Shown here piece after piece: positions 51,826 to 60,071 of a stretch of DNA of 64,000 bases (position 1 is its first letter; every line of letters starts with the position of its first letter). The position numbers and the translations under genes are program-made. A model generated the notes under the pieces. It saw only the letters and a list, made by a program, of their open reading frames with translations. It was not told the origin of the DNA and searched no databases. Source of the DNA: an uncultured Bacteroides sp. (GTDB taxonomy: Bacteria > Bacteroidota > Bacteroidia > Bacteroidales > Bacteroidaceae); the NCBI GenBank assembly GCA_902388495.1, contig CABMPP010000008.1, forward strand, positions 1 through 64,000, read 5' to 3'.

Positions 51826-53100
51826 TTAGTAATTTTCAAATCTCATCTTTACATCTCCGATAGATACAATATCACCTGTTTTCAGTATATAACCCTGTTG
51901 GGTGACTTGCGTGGAATTAACATAAGTGCCGTTACTGGATTCTTGCCATGTCTTCTGTTCTTTTTGCCATTGTCCATCCCTGATAATCCAGTAGTCGCCG
52001 GCAGGAGTGGTCTCTATGGTACAATGATGACGCGATACATAGGCACTTTGTCGTTCTTTCACAGGCAACAGATTATCTGAACCTCTTCCAATGGTAAGTA
52101 TTCTTCTGCCGTGCTGAACTAAGTCGCTCAATTGATAAATCTTTCCAAATTCTTCCCCCTGCATGATGCGCATACAGAAGCCGCGAACAATCTGTGGTGG
52201 GCAATATCCTTTTTCCATGACAACCTGAGTTACTTCGGGTAGGTACTTCAAAACCTCCTTAATGGATTGGAAGCGGCTTTTAAAGTCCGGGTTCAGACAT
52301 CCCGAGAAAAGTGGATGCCATTGTTCCCCATTCTTTATATGTGCCAGCTTTTGTCGGTTCCATTCTCCGTTTTTTCCTCGCTTTTGGTACTGTGCCAATT
52401 CATTGTGACTGGTCAGTTCACCGAAGGGCAAACTTCCGGTCAGCAATTGAAAAGCCAGAACTCCAAAAGAGAAGATATCGGTTGTTGGCAAGACGGTAGC
52501 TTCGCCCCGCACACGGTTTACTTGTTCGGGTGGCATATAGGCATAAGTACCAAATATCTGATTGGGTTTACCGAAGATATTTCGCTCCGTCATGCGTTTA
52601 TTTCTGTCGCCTGCAATACCAAAGTCCGTCAGTGCAGCCATTCCGTTACTTTTGAAAAGAACGTTCTCCGGTTTTAGGTCACGATGCACTTTCCCTCTGA
52701 TGTGCAAAGCATGGAGACCTAAGAGGATTTGTTGGCAAATCAATGGAATCTTGTTGCTGCCGGAACCTAAATACGGGGTAAGGTCTCCTCCGGAGCAGTA
52801 TTCCATGACAATAAAAGGATTGCCCCCGACTGTACCATAGTCTAATGAACGGACCAGGTAATCGCAATCTATCTGTCCCGTTTTGAATTCCATTTCAAAA
52901 CGATCCATCAGTGGTTTGCGGATGTCGGGAGGAACTTCCCACAACCGCAGTAATTTCAGTGCATAGTTCTTTCCCGCGCCGTCCGTCACTCGATATACTT
53001 TACCGAATGAGCCTTCGCCCAATGTTTTGGAGACTTGATAACGGTTATCAATGTACTCGCCTACATTATAATCACATCTATCGACAGCTTGGTTGGTCAC
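51826..53100 (-). CDS. Soluble Ser/Thr kinase with C-terminal FHA domain
   Basis: 424 residues, no membrane segment. Kinase domain (about 20-290): GEGSFGKVY, Lys49, canonical HRDLKPEN (139-146), DFGIAG (159-164), FGTYAYMPPEQ. A C-terminal FHA domain (about 330-424) has LTIGRGSDN, SRHHCTIE (356-363) and SSNGTYVN (388-395), all key phosphothreonine contacts intact. Unlike the two membrane kinases of the operon it is an RD kinase, so activation-loop phosphorylation probably switches it on. It can bind phosphorylated partners through FHA. Three bp from the zinc-ribbon gene upstream. Confidence 0.92.
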   Translation of the reverse strand: MTNQAVDRCDYNVGEYIDNRYQVSKTLGEGSFGKVYRVTDGAGKNYALKLLRLWEVPPDIRKPLMDRFEMEFKTGQIDCDYLVRSLDYGTVGGNPFIVMEYCSGGDLTPYLGSGSNKIPLICQQILLGLHALHIRGKVHRDLKPENVLFKSNGMAALTDFGIAGDRNKRMTERNIFGKPNQIFGTYAYMPPEQVNRVRGEATVLPTTDIFSFGVLAFQLLTGSLPFGELTSHNELAQYQKRGKNGEWNRQKLAHIKNGEQWHPLFSGCLNPDFKSRFQSIKEVLKYLPEVTQVVMEKGYCPPQIVRGFCMRIMQGEEFGKIYQLSDLVQHGRRILTIGRGSDNLLPVKERQSAYVSRHHCTIETTPAGDYWIIRDGQWQKEQKTWQESSNGTYVNSTQVTQQGYILKTGDIVSIGDVKMRFENY

Positions 53101-53102
53101 AG

Positions 53103-53774
53103 TCAGTCACTTTCAAATTTGAATCTTCGATCGCCTAACACTATGATATCATCCGGCATTATTTCTATTTTTCTGTTTGCCTGGATGTAGGTAGTTTTGA
53201 GTTCACTTCGGTCAACGATGTACCAATGTCCGTCTTCGAAGACTATTTCTGCTTGTTCCTTCGAGGTGATAGTACGGTTGGCTACCTCTGTGTTTTCCCG
53301 GTTCAGGATGACGGACTTGCCTTCATAGTCGAATCGTTCGGGAGAGATCTTCTCGTCCTCTTCCGGGATAATTGTCAGAGAACAGCGAGGCAGTGCATCG
53401 GGTTCCGTATCTGCTATGTTCTTTATCTGTCTGCGGATGGTCGGTCTGTGCATGCGAATGCCACAGTTGGGACAACTTGCAAACTCACCTGCTACCGGAT
53501 AACCGCAATTAGGGCATTCTGTAGTCAACTGCGTAACGGTTGGACGGTTCTCTGCATCATTCACAGCGGAGAACACAACCGTTTTTCTGCATTTCTCTTC
53601 GTCGGGATTTGCATTTAATACTGTAGGTTTGGGAATTGCTTCTCCATACCTTTCTCCTTGAACAAAATTGTTCTGACTGTCAGCATACCCTTCCACGCTT
53701 CTCAACGGTTGTCCGCATTTCAAGCATACTGTTGTGTTGGACCGATTGTCCCAACCGCAATTCACGCATCTCAT
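53103..53774 (-). CDS. Zinc-ribbon protein with degenerate FHA domain
   Basis: 223 residues, cytoplasmic. Two zinc ribbons: CxxC pairs at Cys3/6 with Cys17/20, and Cys87/90 with Cys101/104, joined by a polar linker. Residues about 150-222 have the strand pattern of an FHA domain (SVILNRENTEVANRTITSKEQAEIV in outline, then MPDDIIVLGDRRFKFE), very like the C-terminus of the neighbouring kinase (KTGDIVSIGDVKMRFE). The Gly-Arg, Ser-x-x-His and Asn-Gly contacts are missing, so phosphothreonine binding is doubtful. Probably an adaptor. I know no named family for this combination. Confidence 0.75.
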   Translation of the reverse strand: MRCVNCGWDNRSNTTVCLKCGQPLRSVEGYADSQNNFVQGERYGEAIPKPTVLNANPDEEKCRKTVVFSAVNDAENRPTVTQLTTECPNCGYPVAGEFASCPNCGIRMHRPTIRRQIKNIADTEPDALPRCSLTIIPEEDEKISPERFDYEGKSVILNRENTEVANRTITSKEQAEIVFEDGHWYIVDRSELKTTYIQANRKIEIMPDDIIVLGDRRFKFESD

Positions 53775-53786
53775 AAGAACTTATTT

Positions 53787-54554
53787 TTAGAATAATCCTC
53801 CTTTTTTCTGGGAAATGATGATTGAAGAGATTTCTCCTCCTTTGCTCTTCACAATGAGAGTTCCCGTTCTGGCTTTCTTAGTCTTCTCCACTTTTAGGAT
53901 CAGTTTGCCACGGTCTTTTGCTATGGCTTCGCACCACTCGGGTATATCTGCGACTTCCCATTCGGCATTGGTGTCTACTTGCAGTTCTTTTATCTCTCCT
54001 TTGGCGCTGAATTCCAATGTTTCTAATGCTATGTTGATAAACTCTTTCTGTCCGCCTTGTATCACGATGACTTTCTCTTTCATCTTCTCGTTGCTGATAG
54101 TGATCGTGGCTCTACGTTCTGTAGTCAACCAATTAGTCTGACAGTTTATAGACAATGTTTTTTCTTTTGGAACTACAGTACACCAGTCGGCATCCGATGT
54201 AGCTGTCCATTCTTGTGGGGTGCTTTCTACTTTGATGGTCTCTCCACTTTTTGTCTCGCAGCCAAATTGTACAGACTTTGGAGTAACCGCAAGTCTGGAT
54301 ATGACAGGCTCAGGGGCGGGAGTAGGGTGAAGGATATTCTCACATGTCTTGATTTTGCTCATGCAAGCTTCCGTCAGCTTACTGTCACATTGCATGGCTG
54401 CTTTAAAAGCTTTGATTGCTTCTTGATATTTCTTTCTCTTCATGTTTGTTTCCCCTTTTTGATAAAGGGCTGCACATTGTCCCCATGCACTACTTATTGG
54501 CATAGAAAGCGCGAAGGCAAGAATAATTAATTTAATGTACTTCTTCATTTTCAT
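53787..54554 (-). CDS. Secreted TPR and double BACON-domain protein
   Basis: 255 residues. Signal peptide (1-25, ending SSAWGQ), no lipobox, then one TPR-like hairpin (26-75, YQKGETNMKRKKYQEAIKAF) and two BACON domains (about 88-167 and 178-250) with the typical VTATSDADWC-like and DTNAEWEVADIPEWCEA patterns. BACON domains in Bacteroidetes are mostly non-catalytic spacers or binding modules of surface enzymes, so finding them in a kinase operon is unusual. The start overlaps the kinase gene upstream by 23 bp, implying translational coupling. It may be the envelope ligand-binding partner of the membrane kinases (inference). Confidence 0.8.
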   Translation of the reverse strand: MKMKKYIKLIILAFALSMPISSAWGQCAALYQKGETNMKRKKYQEAIKAFKAAMQCDSKLTEACMSKIKTCENILHPTPAPEPVISRLAVTPKSVQFGCETKSGETIKVESTPQEWTATSDADWCTVVPKEKTLSINCQTNWLTTERRATITISNEKMKEKVIVIQGGQKEFINIALETLEFSAKGEIKELQVDTNAEWEVADIPEWCEAIAKDRGKLILKVEKTKKARTGTLIVKSKGGEISSIIISQKKGGLF

Positions 54555-55926
54555 TATTATCTATGTTTATGTATGGTTCTATTTTCTTTGCGCGATTTTC
54601 AAAAACTTGAGAGGCTTCTGCCTGATCCAGCTTTTTCATCGTACCTGCCAACTCTGTAAATACATAGTATGCAGAGTCTAATACATCTTCTACTTGGCTC
54701 ATCCTTTCTTTTATATCTTTATATATCGTTGTTGAAACGGAGTCTTTGTAGTAGTCCGCTTGGCGGTATTTTCCCATAGCGATAATATAGAAGTCTTCGA
54801 ATACAGAATCGTTCTTTTGCTTCAAACTGTCAATTTGATACCGGAATGTGTCTCCGAGGGCTTCATAGCTCTTGCCTTCCAGAATGATGGACATACACAG
54901 TTTGTTATAATCAATGGCAGGAATTGTGTCTTGTATTGGTCCCGGTTCCGCTTCTGTTTTTCCTCCGCTCGTAGATAAATAGATGGTCAGTATAGCTATG
55001 ATACATGCAGCTATACCGGCAACTGCAATGATAAACTTATTGTTTTTCTTTTTAGGTTGAACCGGAATATTCTCTTTTATATCAGACGGTTGCGGTTCTA
55101 CGGAATTCTTTTCATTTATATGTTGATTTGTGTAATCAGCCACTTGTTTTGCTGTAGGTCTGTCCCAAGTATTCAAGGCAAGACATTTATAAATGATATC
55201 TTTCAGCTCTTGTGAGAAATCTTCATTGATGAGTGGGATATCTGCACCGTTTTTCTGCAATACACCTCCATGGTCTCCATAAGGCGGCATACCGGTCAAC
55301 AATTCGTACATCGTTGCGCCCAATGACCAAATGTCACTGGCCATGATGGGGGCAGGTGATGGTCCGAAACGCTCCGGTCCCATATAGGCTAATGTTCCTC
55401 CACTTGATTCTTGCGCTTGATTTCTACGTAACGTACTTCTAATTCTTGCGCTGATACCAAAATCGGTAATCATATATCCACCTTCATCATTGATCAAGAT
55501 GTTATCGGGCTTGATGTCTTGGTGAATAACGGGGGGAGTCTTTGCATGCAGATAAGCCAATCCTTCAGCAACATCATGAAGCAAATGCCAACTTTCAGTT
55601 TCTGTAATCCGACTATTATTAGTAAGATATTTGAATGTAGATCCGTTTTTGCAGAAAGGTAAAATGAGATAAGGCATTCGCTCCCAACAGTCATAATAGG
55701 TGGGATGTAGCAAATTGGTGTGATTCATATCAAAAACCAAAGCAAACTCTTGCGTGAAAAGAGAAATACCTGCATCATCAAGTCCCATTCCCGGTGCATA
55801 TATTTTTATGGCAACTTTGACATCCGTCAATTTATCTTGTGCCAACCAGACTTCAGAAAAGCCTCCTCTGCCTAATTGTTTGAGTAGCTCATATCTATCT
55901 GCTATAATCTGTCCTGTGTTTAACAT
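54532..55926 (-). CDS. Membrane Ser/Thr kinase, first gene of the phosphosignalling operon
   Basis: 464 residues. Kinase domain (about 12-270): GRGGFSEVWLA, ATP Lys41, HQDIKPDN (135-142), DFG at 155-157, SDIWSLGATMYELLTG. As in the last kinase of the operon, the HRD Arg is Gln. A Lys/Pro linker leads to one membrane helix (298-318) and an outer domain of about 145 residues, helical and charged, unlike the repeats of the other kinase. The two membrane kinases are close relatives, probably duplicated and then given different outer domains. Upstream is a 460-bp gap with a 24-bp palindrome. Confidence 0.9.
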   Translation of the reverse strand: MLNTGQIIADRYELLKQLGRGGFSEVWLAQDKLTDVKVAIKIYAPGMGLDDAGISLFTQEFALVFDMNHTNLLHPTYYDCWERMPYLILPFCKNGSTFKYLTNNSRITETESWHLLHDVAEGLAYLHAKTPPVIHQDIKPDNILINDEGGYMITDFGISARIRSTLRRNQAQESSGGTLAYMGPERFGPSPAPIMASDIWSLGATMYELLTGMPPYGDHGGVLQKNGADIPLINEDFSQELKDIIYKCLALNTWDRPTAKQVADYTNQHINEKNSVEPQPSDIKENIPVQPKKKNNKFIIAVAGIAACIIAILTIYLSTSGGKTEAEPGPIQDTIPAIDYNKLCMSIILEGKSYEALGDTFRYQIDSLKQKNDSVFEDFYIIAMGKYRQADYYKDSVSTTIYKDIKERMSQVEDVLDSAYYVFTELAGTMKKLDQAEASQVFENRAKKIEPYINIDNNENEEVH

Positions 55927-56386
55927 ACCCTATAAATTAAAAGATTTGTCCTTTTTTGGAGAATTGCCTCTTTATGTATTTGTAATTCTCTCTCTACAAA
56001 GTAATTAATAAAAATGTAAATAAGAAAATAGAGAAAATTGAGAAATGTACCAAAATGCTTTATTGTGGTTTATGAGGATAAATGTATTACTATGCTGCTC
56101 TTTTTTGTTGAAAAAAGAATGGCTTGTTATACGATTCTTTGTATTTACTTGCAAGTAAATACAGTAATTCTTTTTATTTTCATTCCAGTTTGATGCGTTG
56201 AGGCATATTAGCTAAGTAGTACGTGAAGCAGGAATAGAAAAAGAGAAAGTGGCGTGTGAAGTTGGAATCCGGTTGGTAAATATTCTCTGTCTGTTAAGAA
56301 AAACTTGTTTTATTTTATTGTTATTCGCAAAAATATTTTAAGTTTGCAAAATACATTGAATAAACAAGCTAATTGAAGAGTGAGAT
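55927..56386. other. 460-bp divergent intergenic region
   Basis: AT-rich. Holds a 24-bp perfect palindrome (56140-56163). A TTACTTTG on the minus strand (55997-56004) is a weak -7 candidate for the kinase operon. No clear promoter for the rightward histidine kinase and no gene seen. Confidence 0.55.
56140..56163. promoter_or_regulatory. 24-bp perfect palindrome, candidate operator
   Basis: Twelve-bp half-site TGTATTTACTTG followed directly by its complement. It lies 214 bp from the kinase operon start and 224 bp from the histidine-kinase start, so it could bind a dimeric regulator serving both directions. Confidence 0.6.
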
Positions 56387-58420
56387 ATGAGTGAAAGTGC
56401 AAGAAAGCGTACCCTGTTTTATATCTATTTCTTATTGATAGGGTTAATTGTTTTTAATGCTTGTGTATCTGGAAATAAGAAGCCCGAAGACTTGGACCTA
56501 CAGGCATTCGAGACTTTTTCCCGCATGCACGGAGATTCCGTGGCCATTGCTCCCCGAAGGGTGCGGGCAAAGGCTTTTCAGCGAATGGAAGAAGCACAGG
56601 ACAGTCTGGTGAAGTACAGTTATCTGTCTATGACTTTGAAGACCTATCTGATTACTTCGCAACTCGATTCGGCACGAATTGTCATTCGTCAGATAGAAGA
56701 TTTTGTACAAAAGCAACCGTATTCCCCGCAGATAGCGGATTTGAGTTCGGAATGCTTCAATATGCGGGGGAACATTTACGCGCGGACGGGCTACATGGAC
56801 TCTGCCGAATATTATTTCCGGAAAGCCTATGAACAGCGGATGCAAGGCACCAAGATTGAAGTCATCCCGGACATCTTGATGAACCTTGCCGATGCCAGCA
56901 ACCGTCTGGGAAAGTTGGATGTGGGCGCTGCCTGGTATAGAAGGGCCTTGTTGTTGTGCGATTCATTGAACATCACTTCCGCCAAGAAGCCTCCTATTTA
57001 TTACGGATTGGCACAAGTCTACGTCACGATGCGCGATTTTGAGCAGTGCGACTATTACAATAACCTCGCTGCCGGAAGTTATGAAAGCATGCTGCCGTAT
57101 GAGAAATATATCTATCTGAATAACAGAGGAACCTCTTACTACTATCGGGAAGATTACGAGACGGCTATGGATTATTTCAAAAAAGTAGTCAGCTTGGTAG
57201 AAGACTATCCCGATATGGGTTTTGAGTTAAATCTGAGCTGGCTGAACTTGGGAGACTGTTTTCTTCAACTCAATGAGGCCGATTCTGCTGCCAAATACAT
57301 GAATAAGTGTGAGCCTTTCTTCGAACAGCTGGGTGTGACTACTGCCCTTTACTATATCGATACGCAGAAGATTGAACTGGCATTGTTGCAAAAAGACTTT
57401 CAGAAAGCCCGCCGCATACTTTCGGAGAGTGTTGCTCCGCCGGATATTGACCCCGACATGGTGCATATCCGCAATAAATACCTTCAGCAGTTCTATGAAG
57501 AAACAAACAATTATCAGCAAGCCTATTACTATCTGAAAGAAAACAACCTGCTTGATGATTCCGTCCGGAACGAGCGTGTGCGGATGCATACGGCGGACTT
57601 GACTATGCGTTACCAGCAAGATTCTACCTTGATGGCACATAAAGTCCTGTTCCAAAAACAGCGGAACGAAATGTTGACGTTGCGGCAAACCCGCCTTGTG
57701 ATACTTGCCATCGCAGTGGTAGCTGTTTTAATTGCCGGTTTCCTCTATCTCTATAGTAAGAAGAAACGTGCTTTACTGCTTGCTCAGAGTCGTCGCACCG
57801 TTTCCACACTCCGCTTGGAGAATATCCGTAACCGTTTGTCGCCTCATTTCATCTTCAATGTGCTCAACCAGGAGATGGCAGGCCGGAAGACGGAGGAACA
57901 ACGGGAACTCTCCTCATTGGTAAAACTGATGCGCCGTAACCTCGAACTGGCGGAACAACTATGTGTTACCCTGGCCGAGGAACTGGATTTTGTGAAAACT
58001 TATATCGACTTGGAACGCCGTTCTTTAGGTTCGGCATTTCATTCGGAGATAGAGATAGGGGAAGATGTGCATCCCGAACATGTTTCGATTCCCTCCATGA
58101 TGATACAGATTCCGGTTGAGAATGCCGTGAAGCATGCCTTGCGGGGGAAGGAAGGCGACCGTAATCTCTGGATTTCCGTTTGCCGCCAGGAGAGTTTCAT
58201 CTGCATTAAAATCACGGATAATGGGGGGGGCTATCGACCGAACAGTAAGAACAGAGGTACCGGCACGGGAATGAAGGTTATTATGCAAACCATCCAGATA
58301 CTCAATAATAAAAACAAAGAATCTATTGATGTTTCGGTGCATAATGTCTCCCTGCCCAATGGGGAAATAGGGTGCGAAGTTGCATTCCGGTTGCCCGATA
58401 ACTATGATTATCGAATTTAA
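56387..58420 (+). CDS. TPR-containing LytS-type sensor histidine kinase
   Basis: 677 residues. A hydrophobic N-terminus (10-26) ends in FNAC, a possible lipobox. TPR repeats fill about 60-400 outside the membrane (AEYYFRKAYEQRM, YNNLAAGSYESMLPYEKY). A membrane helix (about 436-455) leads to the His_kinase domain with phospho-acceptor His487 in RLSPHFIFNVLNQEM and ATP-binding PVENAVKHAL and DNGGGYR. Eight consecutive G at 58223-58230 encode that glycine box. TPR-type sensors of this kind probably read protein-protein contacts. Partner regulator 128 bp downstream. Confidence 0.88.
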   Translation: MSESARKRTLFYIYFLLIGLIVFNACVSGNKKPEDLDLQAFETFSRMHGDSVAIAPRRVRAKAFQRMEEAQDSLVKYSYLSMTLKTYLITSQLDSARIVIRQIEDFVQKQPYSPQIADLSSECFNMRGNIYARTGYMDSAEYYFRKAYEQRMQGTKIEVIPDILMNLADASNRLGKLDVGAAWYRRALLLCDSLNITSAKKPPIYYGLAQVYVTMRDFEQCDYYNNLAAGSYESMLPYEKYIYLNNRGTSYYYREDYETAMDYFKKVVSLVEDYPDMGFELNLSWLNLGDCFLQLNEADSAAKYMNKCEPFFEQLGVTTALYYIDTQKIELALLQKDFQKARRILSESVAPPDIDPDMVHIRNKYLQQFYEETNNYQQAYYYLKENNLLDDSVRNERVRMHTADLTMRYQQDSTLMAHKVLFQKQRNEMLTLRQTRLVILAIAVVAVLIAGFLYLYSKKKRALLLAQSRRTVSTLRLENIRNRLSPHFIFNVLNQEMAGRKTEEQRELSSLVKLMRRNLELAEQLCVTLAEELDFVKTYIDLERRSLGSAFHSEIEIGEDVHPEHVSIPSMMIQIPVENAVKHALRGKEGDRNLWISVCRQESFICIKITDNGGGYRPNSKNRGTGTGMKVIMQTIQILNNKNKESIDVSVHNVSLPNGEIGCEVAFRLPDNYDYRI

Positions 58421-58548
58421 AGAAAGACTGCTTAGTCCTGTTTTTAGTAAGGATAGGATGTATTATAGACGAATGGTTGGTAAATGGCACTTGGTCACTT
58501 TGCCCGAAAGTAATATAATACCTATATTCGCCGTGAGAAAAACATAAA

Positions 58549-59307
58549 ATGAACATGGATAAGTATAAGGTTGTTATAGTCGACGATGACGAAGTGGCTC
58601 TTGAAAATCTGAGCTTCGAACTGAGAAAAGATGCCCGTTTCTCTTTGGAGGGAACGGCACGGAATGGTAAACAAGGGAAGAAACTGATACTAAAGATACA
58701 GCCGGATCTGGTGTTTCTGGATGTAGAGATGCCGGATATAACCGGTATGGAATTGTTGCAGGAGATGCGCGACAGTGTTTCATGGAATATGCGGGTGGTA
58801 TTTTATACAGCCTACGACAAATACATGATACAAGCTATCCGCGAAGCGGCTTTCGACTATCTGTTGAAACCTTTCGAAGAACAGGACTTGAAAGATATCC
58901 TTGTCCGTTTTATAAAACAAGCCGAAGCGGGGCAAGGAGTATCCTTGCCCGTAGGTACTCCTCTGCATACCGGACAGACGTTTATCGTATTTACACCGAC
59001 CAATGATATGCGTGCATTGCGCCCGGCCGAGATTGGTTTCTTCCGTTATTGCTCGGACCGCAAGCAGTGGGAAGTCATACTCAATAATCAGCCTCCGCTG
59101 GTTTTACGCCGTGGAATGACTGCCGAGCAAATTACCCAGTATTCATCCAGCTTCGTCCAGATACACCAGTCGTATATTATCAACATTGACTATCTGATGA
59201 TTATAAAAGATAATAAGTGTATGCTTTATCCTCCTTTCGATAAGGTGACAGAACTTCTCGTTTCCAGAAAATTCAAGAAAGAATTGCAGGATCGATTCTG
59301 TTTATAA
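58549..59307 (+). CDS. LytTR-family response regulator
   Basis: 252 residues. Receiver with VIVDDDE, phospho-acceptor Asp58 in LVFLDVEMPDITG and Lys in DYLLKPFEEQ, then a LytTR DNA-binding domain (about 145-250) with EIGFFRYCSDRKQWEVIL and FVQIHQSYIINIDYL. It should act with the TPR kinase upstream and may bind sites near their promoters or the divergent kinase operon. MDKYK at 58555 is an alternative start. Confidence 0.92.
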   Translation: MNMDKYKVVIVDDDEVALENLSFELRKDARFSLEGTARNGKQGKKLILKIQPDLVFLDVEMPDITGMELLQEMRDSVSWNMRVVFYTAYDKYMIQAIREAAFDYLLKPFEEQDLKDILVRFIKQAEAGQGVSLPVGTPLHTGQTFIVFTPTNDMRALRPAEIGFFRYCSDRKQWEVILNNQPPLVLRRGMTAEQITQYSSSFVQIHQSYIINIDYLMIIKDNKCMLYPPFDKVTELLVSRKFKKELQDRFCL

Positions 59308-59310
59308 AAG

Positions 59311-59348
59311 AAGAGAGGCGCTGAACGCAAAGTCCGGTGCCTCTCTTT
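59311..59348 (+). terminator. Terminator after the LytTR gene
   Basis: Stem AAGAGAGGC / GCCTCTCTT with a 19-nt loop and a short T-run. It separates the regulator from the convergent small gene. Confidence 0.7.
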
Positions 59349-59391
59349 ATCTACAATCAAATACTTTTTCTGTAATTATCAGAAGTGGGTT

Positions 59392-59763
59392 TTACTTCAC
59401 TTCGATGCCTTTGTTCTGCAGTGTGACGTTCAGTACTCTGGCGTAATCTGCATATTGCTTTTCGTCCAAAGTCTTCTTCATCAGTTTCAGATTTCCATAA
59501 ACTGCATTACGAAGCAGCTTTTCCTGGTTTTTCTTTGAACTTGTGGCGCGTTCCATCTGTTCGGTGAAGAATTCGCAGATGTTTGCTACTTCTTCGTGCT
59601 GGTCGGCGTTCAAGTTCAGATACTTGCTCAGCTTACTTACGTTGATGCTGCCTTCCCATTTTGCTGTTTCAATTGTTTTTGCAGTTGTAGGTTGCTTTCC
59701 TGCTGCAAATGTTGCTGTAGCCAGACATACTGCTGCTACCAATGTTAATCCTAAACGTTTCAT
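59392..59763 (-). CDS. Small secreted protein, unknown function
   Basis: 123 residues. Signal peptide 1-21 (LTLVAAVCLATATFAAG), mature part about 100 residues, all-helical and charged: KYLNLNADQHEEVANICEFFTEQM, LLRNAVYGNLKLMKKTLDEKQYADYARVLN. The helical hairpin with LxAxQ and LDEKQYADY patterns resembles Spy/CpxP-like periplasmic chaperones, but similarity is weak and no Zn or Met signature is present. Strong promoter and 12-bp palindrome upstream suggest regulated, abundant expression. No name is justified. Confidence 0.75.
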   Translation of the reverse strand: MKRLGLTLVAAVCLATATFAAGKQPTTAKTIETAKWEGSINVSKLSKYLNLNADQHEEVANICEFFTEQMERATSSKKNQEKLLRNAVYGNLKLMKKTLDEKQYADYARVLNVTLQNKGIEVK

Positions 59764-59834
59764 AATACCTACTTTTTTAATTGTTAATCCTAAAAACTAA
59801 TCTCAATCTAAACCTAATACCTACTGAAAACTAT

Positions 59835-59846
59835 CTAAGCGCTTAG
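59835..59846. promoter_or_regulatory. 12-bp palindrome CTAAGCGCTTAG
   Basis: Lies just downstream of the predicted transcription start of the small secreted protein gene. Could be an operator or a 5'UTR stem. Confidence 0.4.
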
Positions 59847-59865
59847 CTTTTTCTTTTTACCTATG

Positions 59866-59895
59866 CAAATGTAGAAATATGTTTTATAACACAAA
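59866..59895 (-). promoter_or_regulatory. Promoter of the small secreted protein gene
   Basis: Minus strand TTTG (59892-59895), 18 bp, TACATTTG (59866-59873). It gives a 5'UTR of about 95 nt. Confidence 0.65.
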
Positions 59896-60071
59896 AACGA
59901 ATGCAAAGGAAAGTGTAGGTTATGCTGTCATTTCTTGATTTATATCAATTAATAGGTGTGAAAACGGCTGTTTTCGAATTAAAATGTAATGTATTTGTAA
60001 TAAATACCCTTTAGAAGTCATCTGTTTGATGTAATATCGACTATTTTGAGAGCAAAACGATAATCGCTATC

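Larger units (their letters stand above)
59764..60071. other. 308-bp gap before the small secreted protein
   Basis: Contains the promoter (59866-59895), a 12-bp palindrome (59835-59846) and a short hairpin GAAAAC-GGCT-GTTTTC (59960-59975) that may end the receptor operon transcript. No gene seen. Confidence 0.55.

Noticed and set aside
47611..55926. Kinase operon as a type VI secretion regulatory locus or a TerY-phosphorylation triad
   Set aside because: No Tss components, no vWA/TerY protein and no tellurite-resistance genes are next to it; only the kinase, phosphatase and FHA parts are shared.
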